Source: Anthostomella pinea (Eukaryota > Ascomycota > Sordariomycetes > Xylariales > Xylariaceae). Taken from it: a stretch of DNA of 64,000 nt. This document shows, one piece after another, positions 12,203-23,870 of this stretch. The notes below the pieces were generated by a model, which ran no database searches, was not told where the DNA came from, and was given only the letters and a program-made list of their open reading frames with translations. The stretch's first letter is position 1. Each line of letters begins with the position of its first letter. The position numbers and the translations under genes were made by a program. The stretch spans positions 4,650,001 through 4,714,000 of the forward strand of contig CAUWAG010000006.1 in the NCBI GenBank assembly GCA_963556695.1, read 5' to 3'.

Positions 12203-14077
12203 ATGGTCCGCGGCGCAAATGTAGCTCCGGCTACCTTGGCGTCCGGTGGGCGTCCCGGTGTGCGTCCCGTTGTGCGTCCCGGCAGGCAGCCCTCCCGAAC
12301 AGGGTCTTTCCGAGCTGGCTCCCCGTCGCCTACACTCCGAGCCCAACGTAATGCCATCCTACGCCGCGTCTCGACACAATACCATTACCATACCTTCCCG
12401 ACCCCAGCTCCGAAGACAGCAGGTCGGCGCCCGAGTACCGACTCTGCCTCTCCCCATCCCCCCGCCCAAGGGCATCATGGGCTCACGACGCCGTTGCCCG
12501 TCAAGCAGCTGGCCCTGCTGGCCCTGCTTTCCCTCTGCGAACAGACCGCGCTGAACTCCATATCGCCCTATCTCCCCGAGATGGTCGAGTCGTTCCCGGG
12601 CGTCGGCCGCGATCAGGTTGGTCTATACGTCGGTCTCCTAGCCTCTGCCTTTGCGCTGGCCCAGCTAGCCACCAACCTGCTGTGGGGCTATTTGTCTGAT
12701 ATCATCGGTCGGAAGCCCGTCATGCTGATAGGCACTTCGTTGTTGTGCGTCTGTTTCGCTGCCTTTGGCTTCTGCACGAGATACGTCCACGTTCTACTTG
12801 TCCATATCGCCATGGGACTGCTGAACGGCAATGCGGCCGTCGTCCCCACCTGTCTCGGCGAGCTCACAGATCGCAGTAACCAAAGCAAAGCGTTCACGTG
12901 GCTACCCGTCATCTACAGCCTAGGTAGTATTACTGGTCCTGCATTAGGTGGACTGTTGGTATCAGAAATCGCACGAGACAAATACCCGTTCCTGGCTCCG
13001 AATCTCTTGGGAGCTTCCCTTCTCGCACTGAGTGTGTTAGTACTTGCGATATGGTTTGACGAGACGCTGGAAGAGCAGGCACATGTGCCTGACTGGTCCG
13101 AGATGTTCCCGTGGCTATGTGGCTGCATCAAGAGGAACAAGAAAGGCTCTGGCGGTTCGTGGCCATGGCGCAGAGGCCGAGACGTGGACGGTGCCGCTGA
13201 TGAATCAGGAGAGGCCGACGACGCCGAGGCGAGAGAAGATAGTGGGCTTTTGAGGCCCCAGACCGACGAGGCCGATGACCACAACCCCAAATCCCCATCC
13301 GACCCGGCCACCTGGCGTCAGCTCTTCAACCGCACCACTGTGGTGTTGCTGCTCACGCACTTGATCTTCCAGCTATCGAACAGCTCCTTCAACAGCTTGT
13401 ACCCCATATTTGCTTCGGGCACGGAACCGACGGGACGTGACCTAGGCGCAGATGTGATTGGGATATCATTATCTGTCGCTGGGATCTTCACCATCTTATT
13501 TCAGATGTCGCTGTTCAGACCGCTGAGGTCGCGCCTTGGCAATGTAGGTTCCTTCCGGGGCTCATTGCTAGGCTTTGCGATCACCATGGCCCTGATGCCC
13601 TTTGTCGGACACTTGGATTCTGACCCGCCGTTTGGTGTCGGTGACAGCAAGATCTGGCTGTATGTGGAGAGTGGTATCATACTCGTGATCAAGAACATCT
13701 GCGCTGTTGGAGGTTTGTCCAGTGTGATGCTACTGGTAAGTGCCTTCAAACCAGATCGAGTTCTAGGTTACTGATTTTACAAGATTACCAACTCGGCACC
13801 CTCCCACGCGAGCTTGGGGACTCTCAACGGGTTTGCCCAGACTCTTTCAGCAGCCGGTCGAAGTGTTGGTCCTTTTCTATCCGGTGGGCTCTACACCGTC
13901 TCGACGCATATTCAGCCCAAAGGTGAGGCTTTGGCATGGGGACTGTTCGCAGGGGTTGCCCTAGTCGGCTGGGCTGGAAGCTATGCCATCAACGGTGCAG
14001 GACTTGAGAGCACAGATGACGGGTATGAAGATGAGGATGAGGAGGCGCAAGACCATGTGGACGAGATTATTGCTTGA
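12203..14077 (+). CDS. major facilitator superfamily transporter (zinc-induced-facilitator / YCR023C type)
   Basis: A predicted 12-helix plasma- or vacuolar-membrane transporter of 608 residues. Exons are 12203-13735 and 13784-14077. The 48-base intron (GTAAGT ... TACAAG) restores the frame L-L / I-T-N-S-A-P. A long Arg/Pro/Ser-rich cytosolic N-terminus of about 95 residues precedes helix 1 (L-A-L-L-A-L-L-S-L-C-E). Motif A is clear after helix 2 (G-Y-L-S-D-I-I-G-R-K-P). A large hydrophilic central loop separates the halves, and the tail is acidic (D-E-D-E-E-A-Q). The family includes vacuolar and plasma-membrane exporters of metals, organic acids or drugs; the substrate cannot be read from sequence. 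The start was chosen as the first in-frame ATG. Confidence 0.85.
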
Positions 14078-15000
14078 CATCGCAGTAGCACATTGTGCGA
14101 GTCCAGCGCCGAATAACGTAACAACTTCTTTGCAGGAACGGCAATACGTGCATGGCGGTGCCTACTAGTGCCAGTGAGATGGCGCCTTCGCGATAATTGA
14201 TGGTTCCCAAGGCAGACCTACCTTCAGGTAGCCGTGACCTCAAAGCATCCGGTACTAGCCAGATGACAGCATTGTAATGTAGAACGAGAAGTTCTGGGGA
14301 AGCGATCACAGTTGCGCAATGAGAGAGAGCCTTGTAGCGATATGTAGTCTATGGGTGCGTAGGTGCCCTAGAATGCAGTGACCGGATGGGATGCCTGAGG
14401 CAAAGGGTTAGGGTAAGGCAATGTTGCTTGTTATGCTGCAAATTTTTTATCTCGAAATACTTGTTAGGCACATACATATTGGGTGTGTCATTCATTTAAA
14501 AGTGCCCTTTTCAAGCCCTCTTCCTTTCCCTTTCCCACACCTTTCCTGCGCCCTGCTTGGGCATCTAACCAAACCTCTAACTCCTCTTCTTGAGGAGCCT
14601 TTCTTGGGCTTCCTTTTCATTACCTTTTTGGATACTTTTTACAGCACCTTTGGTATTCTGTCCTCGACATACCTTTTAGCATCTTCTTGAGACCTTTAGG
14701 CCATGTTAGGTGCGGCCGTTATGAGGGTACTGCACCCTCAATCTTCCTCGTCGCGTCGCTTCGCATCGCGATAATCGTATCTTTTTTGGATACCTTTTTA
14801 GATCAAAATTTCTAACCTTTCTAGTTTTACTCTTTAGGCCACCAAAGCTCACCGCGAGCGACGATTGGCTGAGCCAGTCGATGTCAGAGGACATCGGGTC
14901 CCCATACAATATCTCACGCGACATCTCTCTACTTGCGCCCTTGTTCTCTTCACAAACTGCACCTACCACTCTCAGCCCTTCTCCAAACTTTATCATCACC
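14078..15000. other. intergenic; pyrimidine-rich promoter region of the histone gene
   Basis: No gene seen in this stretch. From about 14510 it is rich in TTTCC/CTC tracts. A CCAAT-box-like GATTGGCTGAG at about 14862, in the orientation common for histone promoters, lies about 140 bases before the H3 ATG. Confidence 0.45.
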
Positions 15001-15535
15001 ATGGCCCGAACCAAACAGACAGCCAAGCGCTCGACTGGAGGCAAGGCGCCACGCAAGGACCTTACCCATAGGTCAGCACGTAAGACCAATGTCCCTCCCG
15101 GCAAGCCTCGTGTGCGTCGCCGCGCGAAGCCAGGTATGGCCGCACTGCGTGAAATCCGCCGACTGCAGAAGACGACCGACCTGCTCATACCTAAGCTGTC
15201 CTTCCAGCGCGTCGTATGTACCTGACTCGACCCGTTGATATAACCCATTGCAACATACAGTATCTGACATATTCCAGGTCCGGGAAGTCGTCCAAGATTT
15301 CAAAGGTGAATATCGATTCTACGCGGACGCCCTTGCCGCGCTCCAGGAGGCTTCAGAAGCCTACCTCACGCATCTCTTCGCCGACACACAGCTCATCGCG
15401 TCGACGTGCAAGGTTGTTACCATCAAGAAGGTTAGTTAACTATTCTATATAGCCTTATATGTTTCATGCATTTCTAACCTATTTTAGGAGCACATGGAGG
15501 TTGTTCGTCACCTCGTGGAAGGTCATGTCTCGTAG
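15001..15535 (+). CDS. divergent histone H3 variant
   Basis: A 137-codon H3 (136 residues after Met removal, canonical H3 about 135). Three exons: 15001-15213, 15278-15430 and 15488-15535; the introns of 64 and 57 bases have consensus ends. The tail starts A-R-T-K-Q-T-A as in canonical H3, so Lys4 is kept. Positions 8-9 read Lys-Arg instead of Arg-Lys, so the methylatable Lys9 is replaced by Arg. Lys14, Lys18 and Lys27 are kept (A-R-K-T at 25-28), position 36 is Arg, and Lys56 and Lys79 are kept. The fold is recognisable throughout ([26 protein letters not shown]). Several core residues differ, including Thr at the usual His113 and a rewritten C-terminus (V-E-G-H-V-S). It is too divergent to be the main H3 yet lacks the features of a typical CENP-A. 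The frame is intact, so it is probably expressed as a minor variant. Confidence 0.88.
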
Positions 15536-16176
15536 AACAAGGATAGAGTGTATGGAATTTGGAGTTTTGGGGGGCTGGCACGTTGCAGGTTGGAACAAAA
15601 GGGAGCGGTATACGAACATGCATACAGTTGGTTGGTACATATTGAACAGTTGGCATTGGGAGCTTCCTAATACAACATCAATAATTCCTATTTTGACTCT
15701 CTTCTCTATACGTTGAAACAAAGTCGCCAATCCCCACTTACGATCACATCATGGCTGATAAGAATACCGATTCCCTGTTGGATTCTGGGCTACGTTGGCC
15801 CATCCCTAGTCATCCTTCAGGATCACCATCCCCATTTGTGACTCTGTCACATACGTGGCCGATATAAGGCCACGTATACTTTCCTTTAGTATCTTGGATA
15901 TATATAGGGCCACTCTGGCCGCTCCAGAGTAGCTGGAATTCCTCTCCTTAATAGAACACTTTGAAATCTCACATTCCCCCCTGGCTGTACCTCAACACCT
16001 TTCCATGACCTTCTCGCCGGCTCCGCACGCCGTAAAAGATGACCAAGTAATGCTACTAAGCCAGCCACATAATCAGGAGTCAGGACTGCCCGAGTGCGCA
16101 GTGGGGTACGAAAGCCGCCAAACAAGGCATTTAATCTGATCTGTGGAAGTGATTCCACCATCCAAATTGCTCGTAG
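15536..16176. other. intergenic with probable LTR-element remnant
   Basis: No gene seen. On the minus strand a purine tract (AGGGGGGAATG at about 15978) is followed by TGAGATTTC and then, at about 15900, a TATATATA box. This is the order polypurine tract, LTR start, LTR promoter. The minus-strand frame upstream of it (about 16150-15990) could be the worn end of a pol gene. No second LTR was found, so the call is tentative. Confidence 0.35.
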
Positions 16177-16513
16177 TGTTACGGTATTACATAATACCTC
16201 CACATATTTATGTACACAAATACCTCTAGCTTCCCCTTTCTCTTCTGACCTTGCCTCTTCTTCCTTAGATATCGTTGAATCTAGATATTTCATCCCATCA
16301 GCCCTGACCAGCGCAGCTGTTTGTTTGTTTGTTTTGTATTTAACGTGGGGGTAGCTCCTCAGTAGTGCAAACCACGCCTCCCAGAGCCTCTGCATCGCAG
16401 GGTTGTGGAGGTCTCAAGATAATAAGTACAGTCAGTCCCGCTCACGGGCCCATCCCCGTTGTTGCGGCGGTATGACCTTGGGGTCATCCATCTGGTCCTT
16501 CAAGGAAGGCTAT

Positions 16514-19500
16514 CTATCGGGGGCAGATTGTTGAAAAGAACTTGCTCTTCTCCACGAATTTTGCCCATTCTGTGCTCCTCTCCCCTAAGTATTGTAAACA
16601 AGCTGCCCTAGGCGAATGCCTAGGCAGTAGCCGATTTTTCCCCAGCCTCTTACAAAAGAAAATGTGTTGTGGTGTTTTCTTCTCACCATAGCTGCAGTGA
16701 TCATTTGAGTCTGTGTGCCCAAAGCGTTCATGGTATCTGGCAAAGTCGCCATGTCCAGATCTGGCCGCTAGAAGTCTGTGTAAAGTACTCCTCTTAAAAG
16801 ATATAAAGTCTCTTTTAGTTACTGCATGTGAGTATACTTCTTGATACCTAGATTCTGATTGGTCTTTCCACCATTGGTTGAACTCTTTCTTGCCCTGTCT
16901 TTTGAGATCTCTCTTGACCCAAGAGATTGTAGGAAGATTTGTTGTGTCTGTTTCCAGCATGGCACCCTCTTTTGTTAGTGTGTCGGCAGCTTCGTTGCCA
17001 TCAATATCTCTGTGTCCAGGAATCCATTTGACGGTCACTCCAGGAATGTGTGCTGTGGCAAGTTCTTGAAATCGTAGAAAAATGTTTTGTGATGTCTCGG
17101 GTGGAGTCCCATTGAGCCCATCTACCACTGATGTGTTGTCCAGGCAGACATATAGCTGTTTTCCGTGTCCAATTGCCCTGGCTGCTGCAAGACCTTGGAG
17201 AGCACCATGGACTTCAGCATCTACTACTTCTGCTTGTAGAAGTCTGCCCCTTCCCCGGTATACTTCTTGTGTAGTGCCGCCTTTCCTGATGGTATAACCC
17301 CATCCAGTGCGGATTGTGCCTTGGTCATCCAACTGTGATCCATCTGAGTAGATAACAAGGTCAGTGTTCACGTTTCTCTCTTGTAACCATTGCTTGAAGA
17401 GCTCTGTTTCTTTGTCTTTGTTTTTGCGGATTGGGCGCTTCTTCCATGATGGCCTGGTAAGTATTGGTCTCTGGAAGTCAGGGACTAGCTGGAAGCTCCT
17501 TTGTAGCCTTGTTGGATCCTTGCGAGCTTGTATTTGGAGCCTGCCAACCAGAGGGTGTCTCTGATCTATTCGTCCTAGTCGGAGGCCGTGACGTCGTCTT
17601 ATTGACTCTGCAAGAACTCCTGCTGGGGGAATCTGCGATTCAAAGTGTAAGATATGTCCAGGGTGTGTTTCCCAGACTGGCAAGATAGCCCTGATCGCTG
17701 TTCGTAGTACGGCATCTATTGTTCCAAGAAGCCCCTTAATACAACATGCTGATGTCTCACCTAAGCTCCCAGCTTTCTCGATTCCTGGGTACCAGGCCTC
17801 CAGGCCATGTGTGAGAATAGGAATAACACAAGCTTTCACAGCCCTTTTGGTTGACTTTACTGGAAGTCTTTTGACTATGTTGCATAGTCCTCGAAGGTGA
17901 TTTGCTACCTTACTAGCTTTCTTGGCCCAGTGAGAAACATGGTCTTTGAAGTTTAGTTTCCTATCCAGAAGGACACCTAGCCATCGCATGGAATGCTTAG
18001 CTGTTTTGTTCATTGTTCCGTGGCAAATTGGGGGATTGTCTGAGTTCTTTTTCCGTGAGAAGTGCATGATCTCGGTTTTGTCGGGATCAAATTCAATAGC
18101 ATTGTTATGTCCCCATTAATTGAGTAAATGAAGGTTTTTAGAAGCCTTTGTAGCTGTTTCTTTAAGGTTCTTTCCAATGCAGAGTGTTGCTAGGTCATCT
18201 GCATATCCAAAGCGTCTTCTTTTCATGCCAAGTCGGGCACAGATTGGCTCTGTATACAGCATGTAGAGGATTGGAGAGACTGGTGAGCCTTGTGGGAGCC
18301 CACAAGTGAGAGCTTTTATATCGGTCACAGTACCTTCAAACCGAACTCTTGCGGACCGCTCGGACATGAACGACTGGACCCATCTTATGAGAAAGCCTGG
18401 CCAGCCCTGTTCTCTCATGCGAACCACCAGCCGTCCCATTAGGGCAGCATCAAAGGCCCCTTTCACATCTGATGTGACTACCGTTGCAACGAGGCCTTGG
18501 TCAAGGGCCTGCTCAATATCGTGTATGAGTGCAGCTACCAGGTCAGTGGCAGAGCGCTTTGGTAGAGCTCCAAAATGTTGTGGGGCTAGAATTCCAAGTT
18601 TGACAACAAACCAGGTAATTCTTTTCGCAATGAGTCGTTCTAGGCCCTTGCTAAGACATGACAGTAGCGATATTGGTCTGTAGGCCCTGGGATTGGAGTA
18701 GTCTTTCTTTCCTGGTTTTGGGATCATCACCACCTCAGCTACTTTGAATGGTTTAGGGTGGTGTCCAATCAGTAGACAGGTCTGGAAAAGGGCTCTGATA
18801 TGTTCACCAATGACTGGCCAGCAAGCTTTCAGAATCCGTACTGTGAGGGTATCTACTCCCGGGGAGTTGCTCTTGGTTCCTAAAGTGCACCCTTCAGCCT
18901 CTTCCAGTCCGACGTGGTATTCAAGGGGGATGTATGGCTTGGGTTGTATGATCTGAGCGGACCAGGGGTCGATGATATCGTTGTCTGAGGTACTTCGTTC
19001 AAGCGTGGCTGAGCGTAATGCATTTGCCTTGCTCTCTTGTGACTCGAATATTTGGTCTCCTATGATGATGGGAGGGGAACGCAATCCTGCTGATAACTTG
19101 TGCCAAGAGACGATTCTGTATAGGTCCTTTGGCTCAGTTGCTGAATTGATTAGAGTCTGCCAGTACTCTCTCCTAGCTTTCCGAACCACACCGCGAAATT
19201 CCCGTCGGGCTGAATTCCGTCCTTCTTGGCTTGTAGTCTGTTTGGAAAGGGCCCTGTATGTCTGAACAGCTGCTTTGCAGTCATCATTCCACCAAGCAGT
19301 GGGCCTAGATTGACGGGGCCTCTTGCCCACTGTCCTGATACAGCCTTGGATCATGTTGATCAGGCTTTGTGTAAAGGTGTCCACCTGGCCAGGGGATACA
19401 CCCAGCCGGGGGAGTTCATGAATCCTGGTTTGGACATTATCTGCCAGCTCCTGTAGTTTATCGTCCGGTACTATCCAATGATTGGCCTTGGGTACTCGGT

Positions 19501-20206
19501 CCAGATCTCCCTGGATTGGAATGACTATTCGTAATGTCTCATGATCTGAGGTGCACTGAAGTGCATCATTGACTGAGGCTTCAGCCATGGGGACATCAGA
19601 GAACACCAGATCTAGTACATTTCCGTCATCATGTGTCGGGACATCTGGTTCAGAAATCAGATCCAGTCCATGGTCTGCCATAGTTTGTGTAAGTATAGCA
19701 CCACCATGATATCCTGGATTGCTTGAGTCCCAGGATGTGTCGCCAGCATTGAAATCTCCAGCTATAACGCAGCCAAAAGGTGGAGTCCATACTTCCAGAA
19801 TGTCATCCACTTCCTGTGGGTTGTCACATGGCCGGTAGACACTGGCAAATGTAATGCCTTGTACCTTGACCCAGGTGATGTCTCGTGTAGCATAGGGCCG
19901 AAGTTGATCCGCTTGAAGGTATTTTCTCACATAGATGAGAGATCTGGGCCGTGTACTGTCGCTGTCCCAGGAATCCACTGGGGAGTATATATCGTAATTG
20001 GGGTGTGTCTTTACTCCCATTCTCTTGCCTGGTGGTATGCCAACCCAGGGCTCTTGCATCAGAATGATGTCTGCTTGTTCTCCTTTATAGTCAGCCAGGT
20101 TGATGGCTAACTCTGTAGGGCCTGCACTCTTTTGTCCCCCTGCTATATTCATAGAATGGATGACTAGATGCCCGTGTCGATGTGTTTCGTTTGATGTACC
20201 TAACAT
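16514..20206 (-). pseudogene. LINE ORF2 (endonuclease-RT-RNase H), one internal stop
   Basis: A continuous frame of about 1230 codons broken only by TAA at 18116-18118; the sister copy at 57467-59711 has CAA there, so this is CAA-to-TAA. The N-terminus is an apurinic-type endonuclease (Q-E-P-W-V-G, A-G-D-F-N-A-G). RT follows, with the catalytic F-G-Y-A-D-D-L at about residue 668. RNase H starts near 950 (Y-S-D-G-S, A-E-V-H-G, D-N-T-S). A C-terminal zinc motif has Tyr (C-S-Y-G) where the sister copy has Cys (C-S-C-G). The start overlaps the ORF1 stop in ATGTTAG, a layout suited to termination-reinitiation. The stop falls between RT and RNase H. Confidence 0.85.
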
Positions 20207-21777
20207 TGACTGACAACAATGGTATCGGCATCTCTGGGATGAGTTGTATCTGTTGTGTCGATTTGCATTGTGGTGTCTTTGTTATTATTGCTAGGTGTGG
20301 ACCCAGCTTGGTTTCTGCCTGCTTCGTTGAAGGCCTTGGATCTGGCTCTTTCTCCGGCTAGCCTTATTTCCTGGATTTGCTCCCATGTGTGCTTATGGAT
20401 GGTACCTTTCACAACTTTGGGGCGGGCAGGGCATTTGTCGAAGTTGGCAGCATGAGGTCCTTTGCAGTTGACACACTTTGGGATTGGTTTTTCGCACTCT
20501 CCCTGGTGTACTGTGTTGGCGCAGTGTGCACATACTTGCTTTTCGCATCGGTAATTCCTACCATGGTATCTGAAGCAGCTTGCACACTGGTGAACCTTGG
20601 GGGTGTGTTGAATATGCCTTGAGGTCATTGAGTGGGCAAAAAGCGTGAATGGTTTCCTTGCTGCACTGGGCAGAGAGATTATCCATGTAGTTTCTGGATC
20701 AGAATCAATCGTGTTCTTTGAGAGTATGCACCTCAGAGGTCTGTCGCCTGTTTGGGCTTCAATTTCATCGGCAACAACAGTGTCAGTAATATCGATTGTG
20801 AACCCTTCTGCACTGATGACCTTTCTTGGGCATCCATTGACCTTGTAATGATGCCAGACTGTGTGGGTCTCAATCTTTTGTGCCTTGAGAATGTCGGCAA
20901 TTTCTTCTTGGAAAGCCAGAAGCTTAGCCTGAGTTGGCTTGTCCCTTGGGTGTAAGGTAAAACCAGAAGGACATCGTGTCACTTCTCTAAGTTCCTGAGG
21001 GTGGAGCTTAAGTCTTCTGTTCAGTGTAGACTTGATTCCATAAGGCTCTAAGTGGCTATTATCCATGCGGACAAAGACCCGGAGATCATCTCGCTTCTTC
21101 TTCAGTTGGTTGGCAGTGATGAGGGCGCCAGGCTGTGTTTTCTTCATGGTAGTGTTGACTGTCCATGGATGCTGTCGTTGGCCAGAGGAGACAGCTTGGG
21201 CGAAGGTCATGGTGGGCTTCCCTATCCCTATCCCGCCAGGAGTGGTCTTTCTTTTGGGCAGATCTCGGGTTTCCAGCCACTCGTTCAGGCATTTGGAGAA
21301 GAAAGCGCTGAACTCCTTGGCATGAGAGTATAGTTCGGTTCCAGCTTTTTCCAGTGTCTTATCGACTGCTGCAGCACACTCTTGAAACATTGTCATCCTG
21401 GCTTCATAGAGATGCTTGTCTTTAGCCAGTATTTTGGTTACTTGGTCCTGGCACTTTGAGGAAGAGACCTTGTTCCCTGTATCGCCTCCAATGGCTTGGT
21501 CTGTAGAGATTTCGTTTGATTGAGGTACTTCCATATCAATGATGCTGCTAGTATTAATATTTCGGGATTTTCCTTTCAGAGGGGAAACAATGGTGAAGTC
21601 AGCCTCAGAGACCTGTGACGGGCTGCTGTTGATGTCGTTGAGCAGTGCCTGGCGGAGCTTGCTTGGGGTTGCCGGGCCATATGTTCTTTTAGGGACCGGA
21701 GATTTGAGCACGCCGCCAGTAGTCGTCTTTGGGACGGCCACTGGCGTATTTGGGGGCCTATCGTGAAGGGGTGCCAT
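20200..21777 (-). CDS. LINE ORF1, gag-like nucleic-acid-binding protein
   Basis: An intact 525-residue frame. The first 200 residues are low in structure. A central esterase/RRM-like region follows, then three zinc knuckles between about residues 395 and 455 (C-A-S-C...C, C-A-H-C...H...C, C-V-N-C...H...C). The knuckles are expected to bind the element's RNA and form the ribonucleoprotein. The C-terminus is Asn/Thr/Asp-rich. It ends V-V-S-Q-C with the TAG overlapping the ATG of ORF2. Confidence 0.85.
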   Translation of the reverse strand: MAPLHDRPPNTPVAVPKTTTGGVLKSPVPKRTYGPATPSKLRQALLNDINSSPSQVSEADFTIVSPLKGKSRNINTSSIIDMEVPQSNEISTDQAIGGDTGNKVSSSKCQDQVTKILAKDKHLYEARMTMFQECAAAVDKTLEKAGTELYSHAKEFSAFFSKCLNEWLETRDLPKRKTTPGGIGIGKPTMTFAQAVSSGQRQHPWTVNTTMKKTQPGALITANQLKKKRDDLRVFVRMDNSHLEPYGIKSTLNRRLKLHPQELREVTRCPSGFTLHPRDKPTQAKLLAFQEEIADILKAQKIETHTVWHHYKVNGCPRKVISAEGFTIDITDTVVADEIEAQTGDRPLRCILSKNTIDSDPETTWIISLPSAARKPFTLFAHSMTSRHIQHTPKVHQCASCFRYHGRNYRCEKQVCAHCANTVHQGECEKPIPKCVNCKGPHAANFDKCPARPKVVKGTIHKHTWEQIQEIRLAGERARSKAFNEAGRNQAGSTPSNNNKDTTMQIDTTDTTHPRDADTIVVSQC

Positions 21778-21945
21778 CCAGCTTGTGAGAAAATTTTTCT
21801 GCGCCTTAGCAAGGATAGTCAGGTACTGAAATAAATGCCTGTTTTAGTGCAGATATAGAGGTTGCGCCCTAACAGCGGGGCGCCAAGAAAAATAGTTGTT
21901 TTTGGTAAGAGTGTGACCAGCGCAGCTGTAGGCCTGATTGTCACA

Positions 21946-22654
21946 TGTAGTACCTTAGATACACTGAATCATATTAGCGGCTGTCACTACCTAGTCTCGT
22001 GCAATCAGGCCGGATGGTCCAGCCTGCAGTACTTATGCTATTGCAGGCTTCGTTTGGTATTTGATTGGCGGTTAGTGAAAACAAACTTGGATACCCTGAC
22101 CGCGAAAGGGTAATAAAACCATACGATTAGTCGTCCAGTAAGAGTCGCCTGGCTCCCAATGAAAAGGGCAGTTCTCAAAAATCTATACCTTAGGCATGGT
22201 GCATACCTTTTCGCGAGGCAACGTGGATCTACAAGGCAGAACTTGTAATGCCTGAGGAAGTGAGATTATATAGGTAATTGCCTGATATGCTTACATCCTC
22301 GATCCTCGACACCATCTTTTTCCTTCGTTCTCCTGTCGTCGACTGTAAAATCCTTCTCATCCTCGACTGTAGAACTTCTTATATTCGCCCATCTACACTG
22401 AAGCATTCCGGCGTTTGCAATATCTTACCTTTCCCATATTTCAACACCCACTTTCTTGTCCAGGCCTTTCGTTCAACCAACGCAAATTCTTTACAACGAG
22501 TCCCCAATGTTTCCACACTTCGAAGTTCGACCTTTTCTTCGGTCCACCCACTCTCTACCATCATCTGCAGTTCGACATCCTCCGTTCGACCATCCTCTAC
22601 CATCATCATCGGCAGTTCGACATCTTCGGTCCAACCAATCTCTGCAGTCATCAC
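21946..22654. other. intergenic; pyrimidine-rich leader of a decayed gene
   Basis: Nothing recognisable to about 22280. From 22280 to 22650 the plus strand is rich in CATC, CTTC and TTCGACC motifs in loose repeats, as in the leaders of other small genes in this window. An ATG at 22655 follows. Confidence 0.4.
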
Positions 22655-23870
22655 CATGTCCGACATCAAGTACGTTTGTCATTTTCTGGTGTAGAGCTTG
22701 GAATTTAGATATGCTAACATTTTATTAGGATTGAGGAAGGTGCCCTTGGCAAGACGGACGGCCTCTTTGGCAAGAGCTTGTCTCCCTCGACTTCGAAAAA
22801 CTAGACCAACGAATCTCTGAATGTGGAATACTTGTCCTGGACCTGTCCCAGGCCCAGCCGGGTGACAGCGTCACCTTGCAGGATCTCATCAATGAGACCT
22901 ATGCCGAACACCTAATCGTCCAGTCCGTGGTTTAGCAACACTGGCCCAGCCCATATTTCACCACCCTCCCCTTCAATTCCGCCGTTTGCGAGTCAACAGT
23001 CGTGGACTCGTTCAAGGCTATCAGACGGAAGATCGTCGACATCGTCGACAACGATCTAGTCGATATCGAAGACATCGTCTTTCTTTACTGGGACGCCACA
23101 ATGGAGCGACAGACTTTCATTGAGTACAACATGATGCGCGAGCTGTGCGATTGTCGGCACGTAGATGTGCAGCTCTCGCCGTCCAACTATGCCAACCAGC
23201 GAAAGCCTGGCGAACGAAAGAAGGCCGTGAAGGCCCTCTACGACTGGGGCCTTACCGACCCTCTTCGCCGCAACGGCAAGACGGTGCATCTTGCCCACAA
23301 TTAGCCAGCAATGCGATCTACACCATGCTAATGTATCTCCTCGACAATACCCAAGACCAACCCCTCCCTCCCTCTCTGCACGACACCATCTCTCTGGCCT
23401 CTGACGAGGAGTTTATTGAAAGGAACAAAGGGATGCAGAGAGACCTCTTCTACAACACCCTCTCCCGACGTCATACCAAGAAGACCAAGAAACAGAAGAA
23501 GCAGAAGCAGCAGAAGCAGGCTCTTGACCCTATCAGTGGCAACACAGTCAAGAAGTCTTGTGTTACTGTCGCCTCCGAGACCGTCACCACCAAGACTACC
23601 ACTACCCTCGTCGTTAAGCCTTCCGCCGCTGCCGCGGTCGAACCTTGCGCTGCCGTGGTCGAGCCTTGCGCTGCCGTGGTCGAGCTCGTCGCTGTCTTTT
23701 CCGCCCCTGCCGAGCTTGTTTCGGCTCCTGACCACATTTTTGTGGGGCGACGACCTTATGTCAGTACCCCTCCTCCTATCAATTTTGATGTCTGTACTGA
23801 TATTTCTATTGTAACACATTTCGAAGGAAAATATCTCGACGCTTTCGAGTGTGCATGGAACCAAGGATGA
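22655..23870 (+). pseudogene. unidentified decayed gene
   Basis: The start ATGTCCGACATCAA at 22655 is followed by a plausible intron (GTACGT ... TTATTAG, about 22669-22728). A coding-like stretch then runs from about 22770 in one frame (S-L-D-F-E-K-L-D-Q-R-I ... L-V-L-D-L-S-Q-A-Q). It is interrupted by TAG at about 22933 and continues to 23304 (D-S-F-K-A-I-R-R-K-I-V-D). A further frame, 23300-23870, follows with Lys/Gln-rich and Ala/Val-Pro repeats (E-P-C-A-A-V-V twice). Stops and frame changes between pieces indicate decay, though unseen introns could explain some. I recognise no family. Confidence 0.4.

Larger units (their letters stand above)
16321..21913 (-). mobile_element. nearly full-length Tad-like LINE retrotransposon
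   Basis: 5.6 kb on the minus strand with ORF1 (gag-like) and ORF2 (endonuclease, reverse transcriptase, RNase H), ending in an AAAC-repeat tail at 16321-16333. A perfect 16-base target duplication, TGACCAGCGCAGCTGT, lies at 16305-16320 and 21914-21929. The empty site is preserved in the related LTR at 57240, confirming the boundaries. Domain order (EEP endonuclease first, RNase H after RT) and fungal host fit the Tad clade. One stop in ORF2 and a changed Cys in the C-terminal zinc motif suggest it is now inactive. Confidence 0.9.
16177..21945. mobile_element. short LTR-like repeat split by the LINE
   Basis: The pieces 16177-16320 and 21930-21945 join across the LINE into a stretch of about 160 bases. 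It begins TGTTACGGTATTACATAATA and ends TTGTCACA. Most of it matches the gypsy LTR at 57073-57449 (for example ATCCCATCAGCCCTG and CAGCGCAGCTG). Flanking CGTAG (16172-16176) and TGTAG (21946-21950) agree at four of five bases, as expected for a solo LTR with a 5-base duplication. The copy is much shorter than the 377-base LTR, so it is a related or deleted form. Confidence 0.5.

Noticed and set aside
12204..12357. Alanine-rich and other long frames opposite or overlapping the MFS gene
   Set aside because: They arise from the CTG run and from GC-rich third positions of the real gene; no motif.
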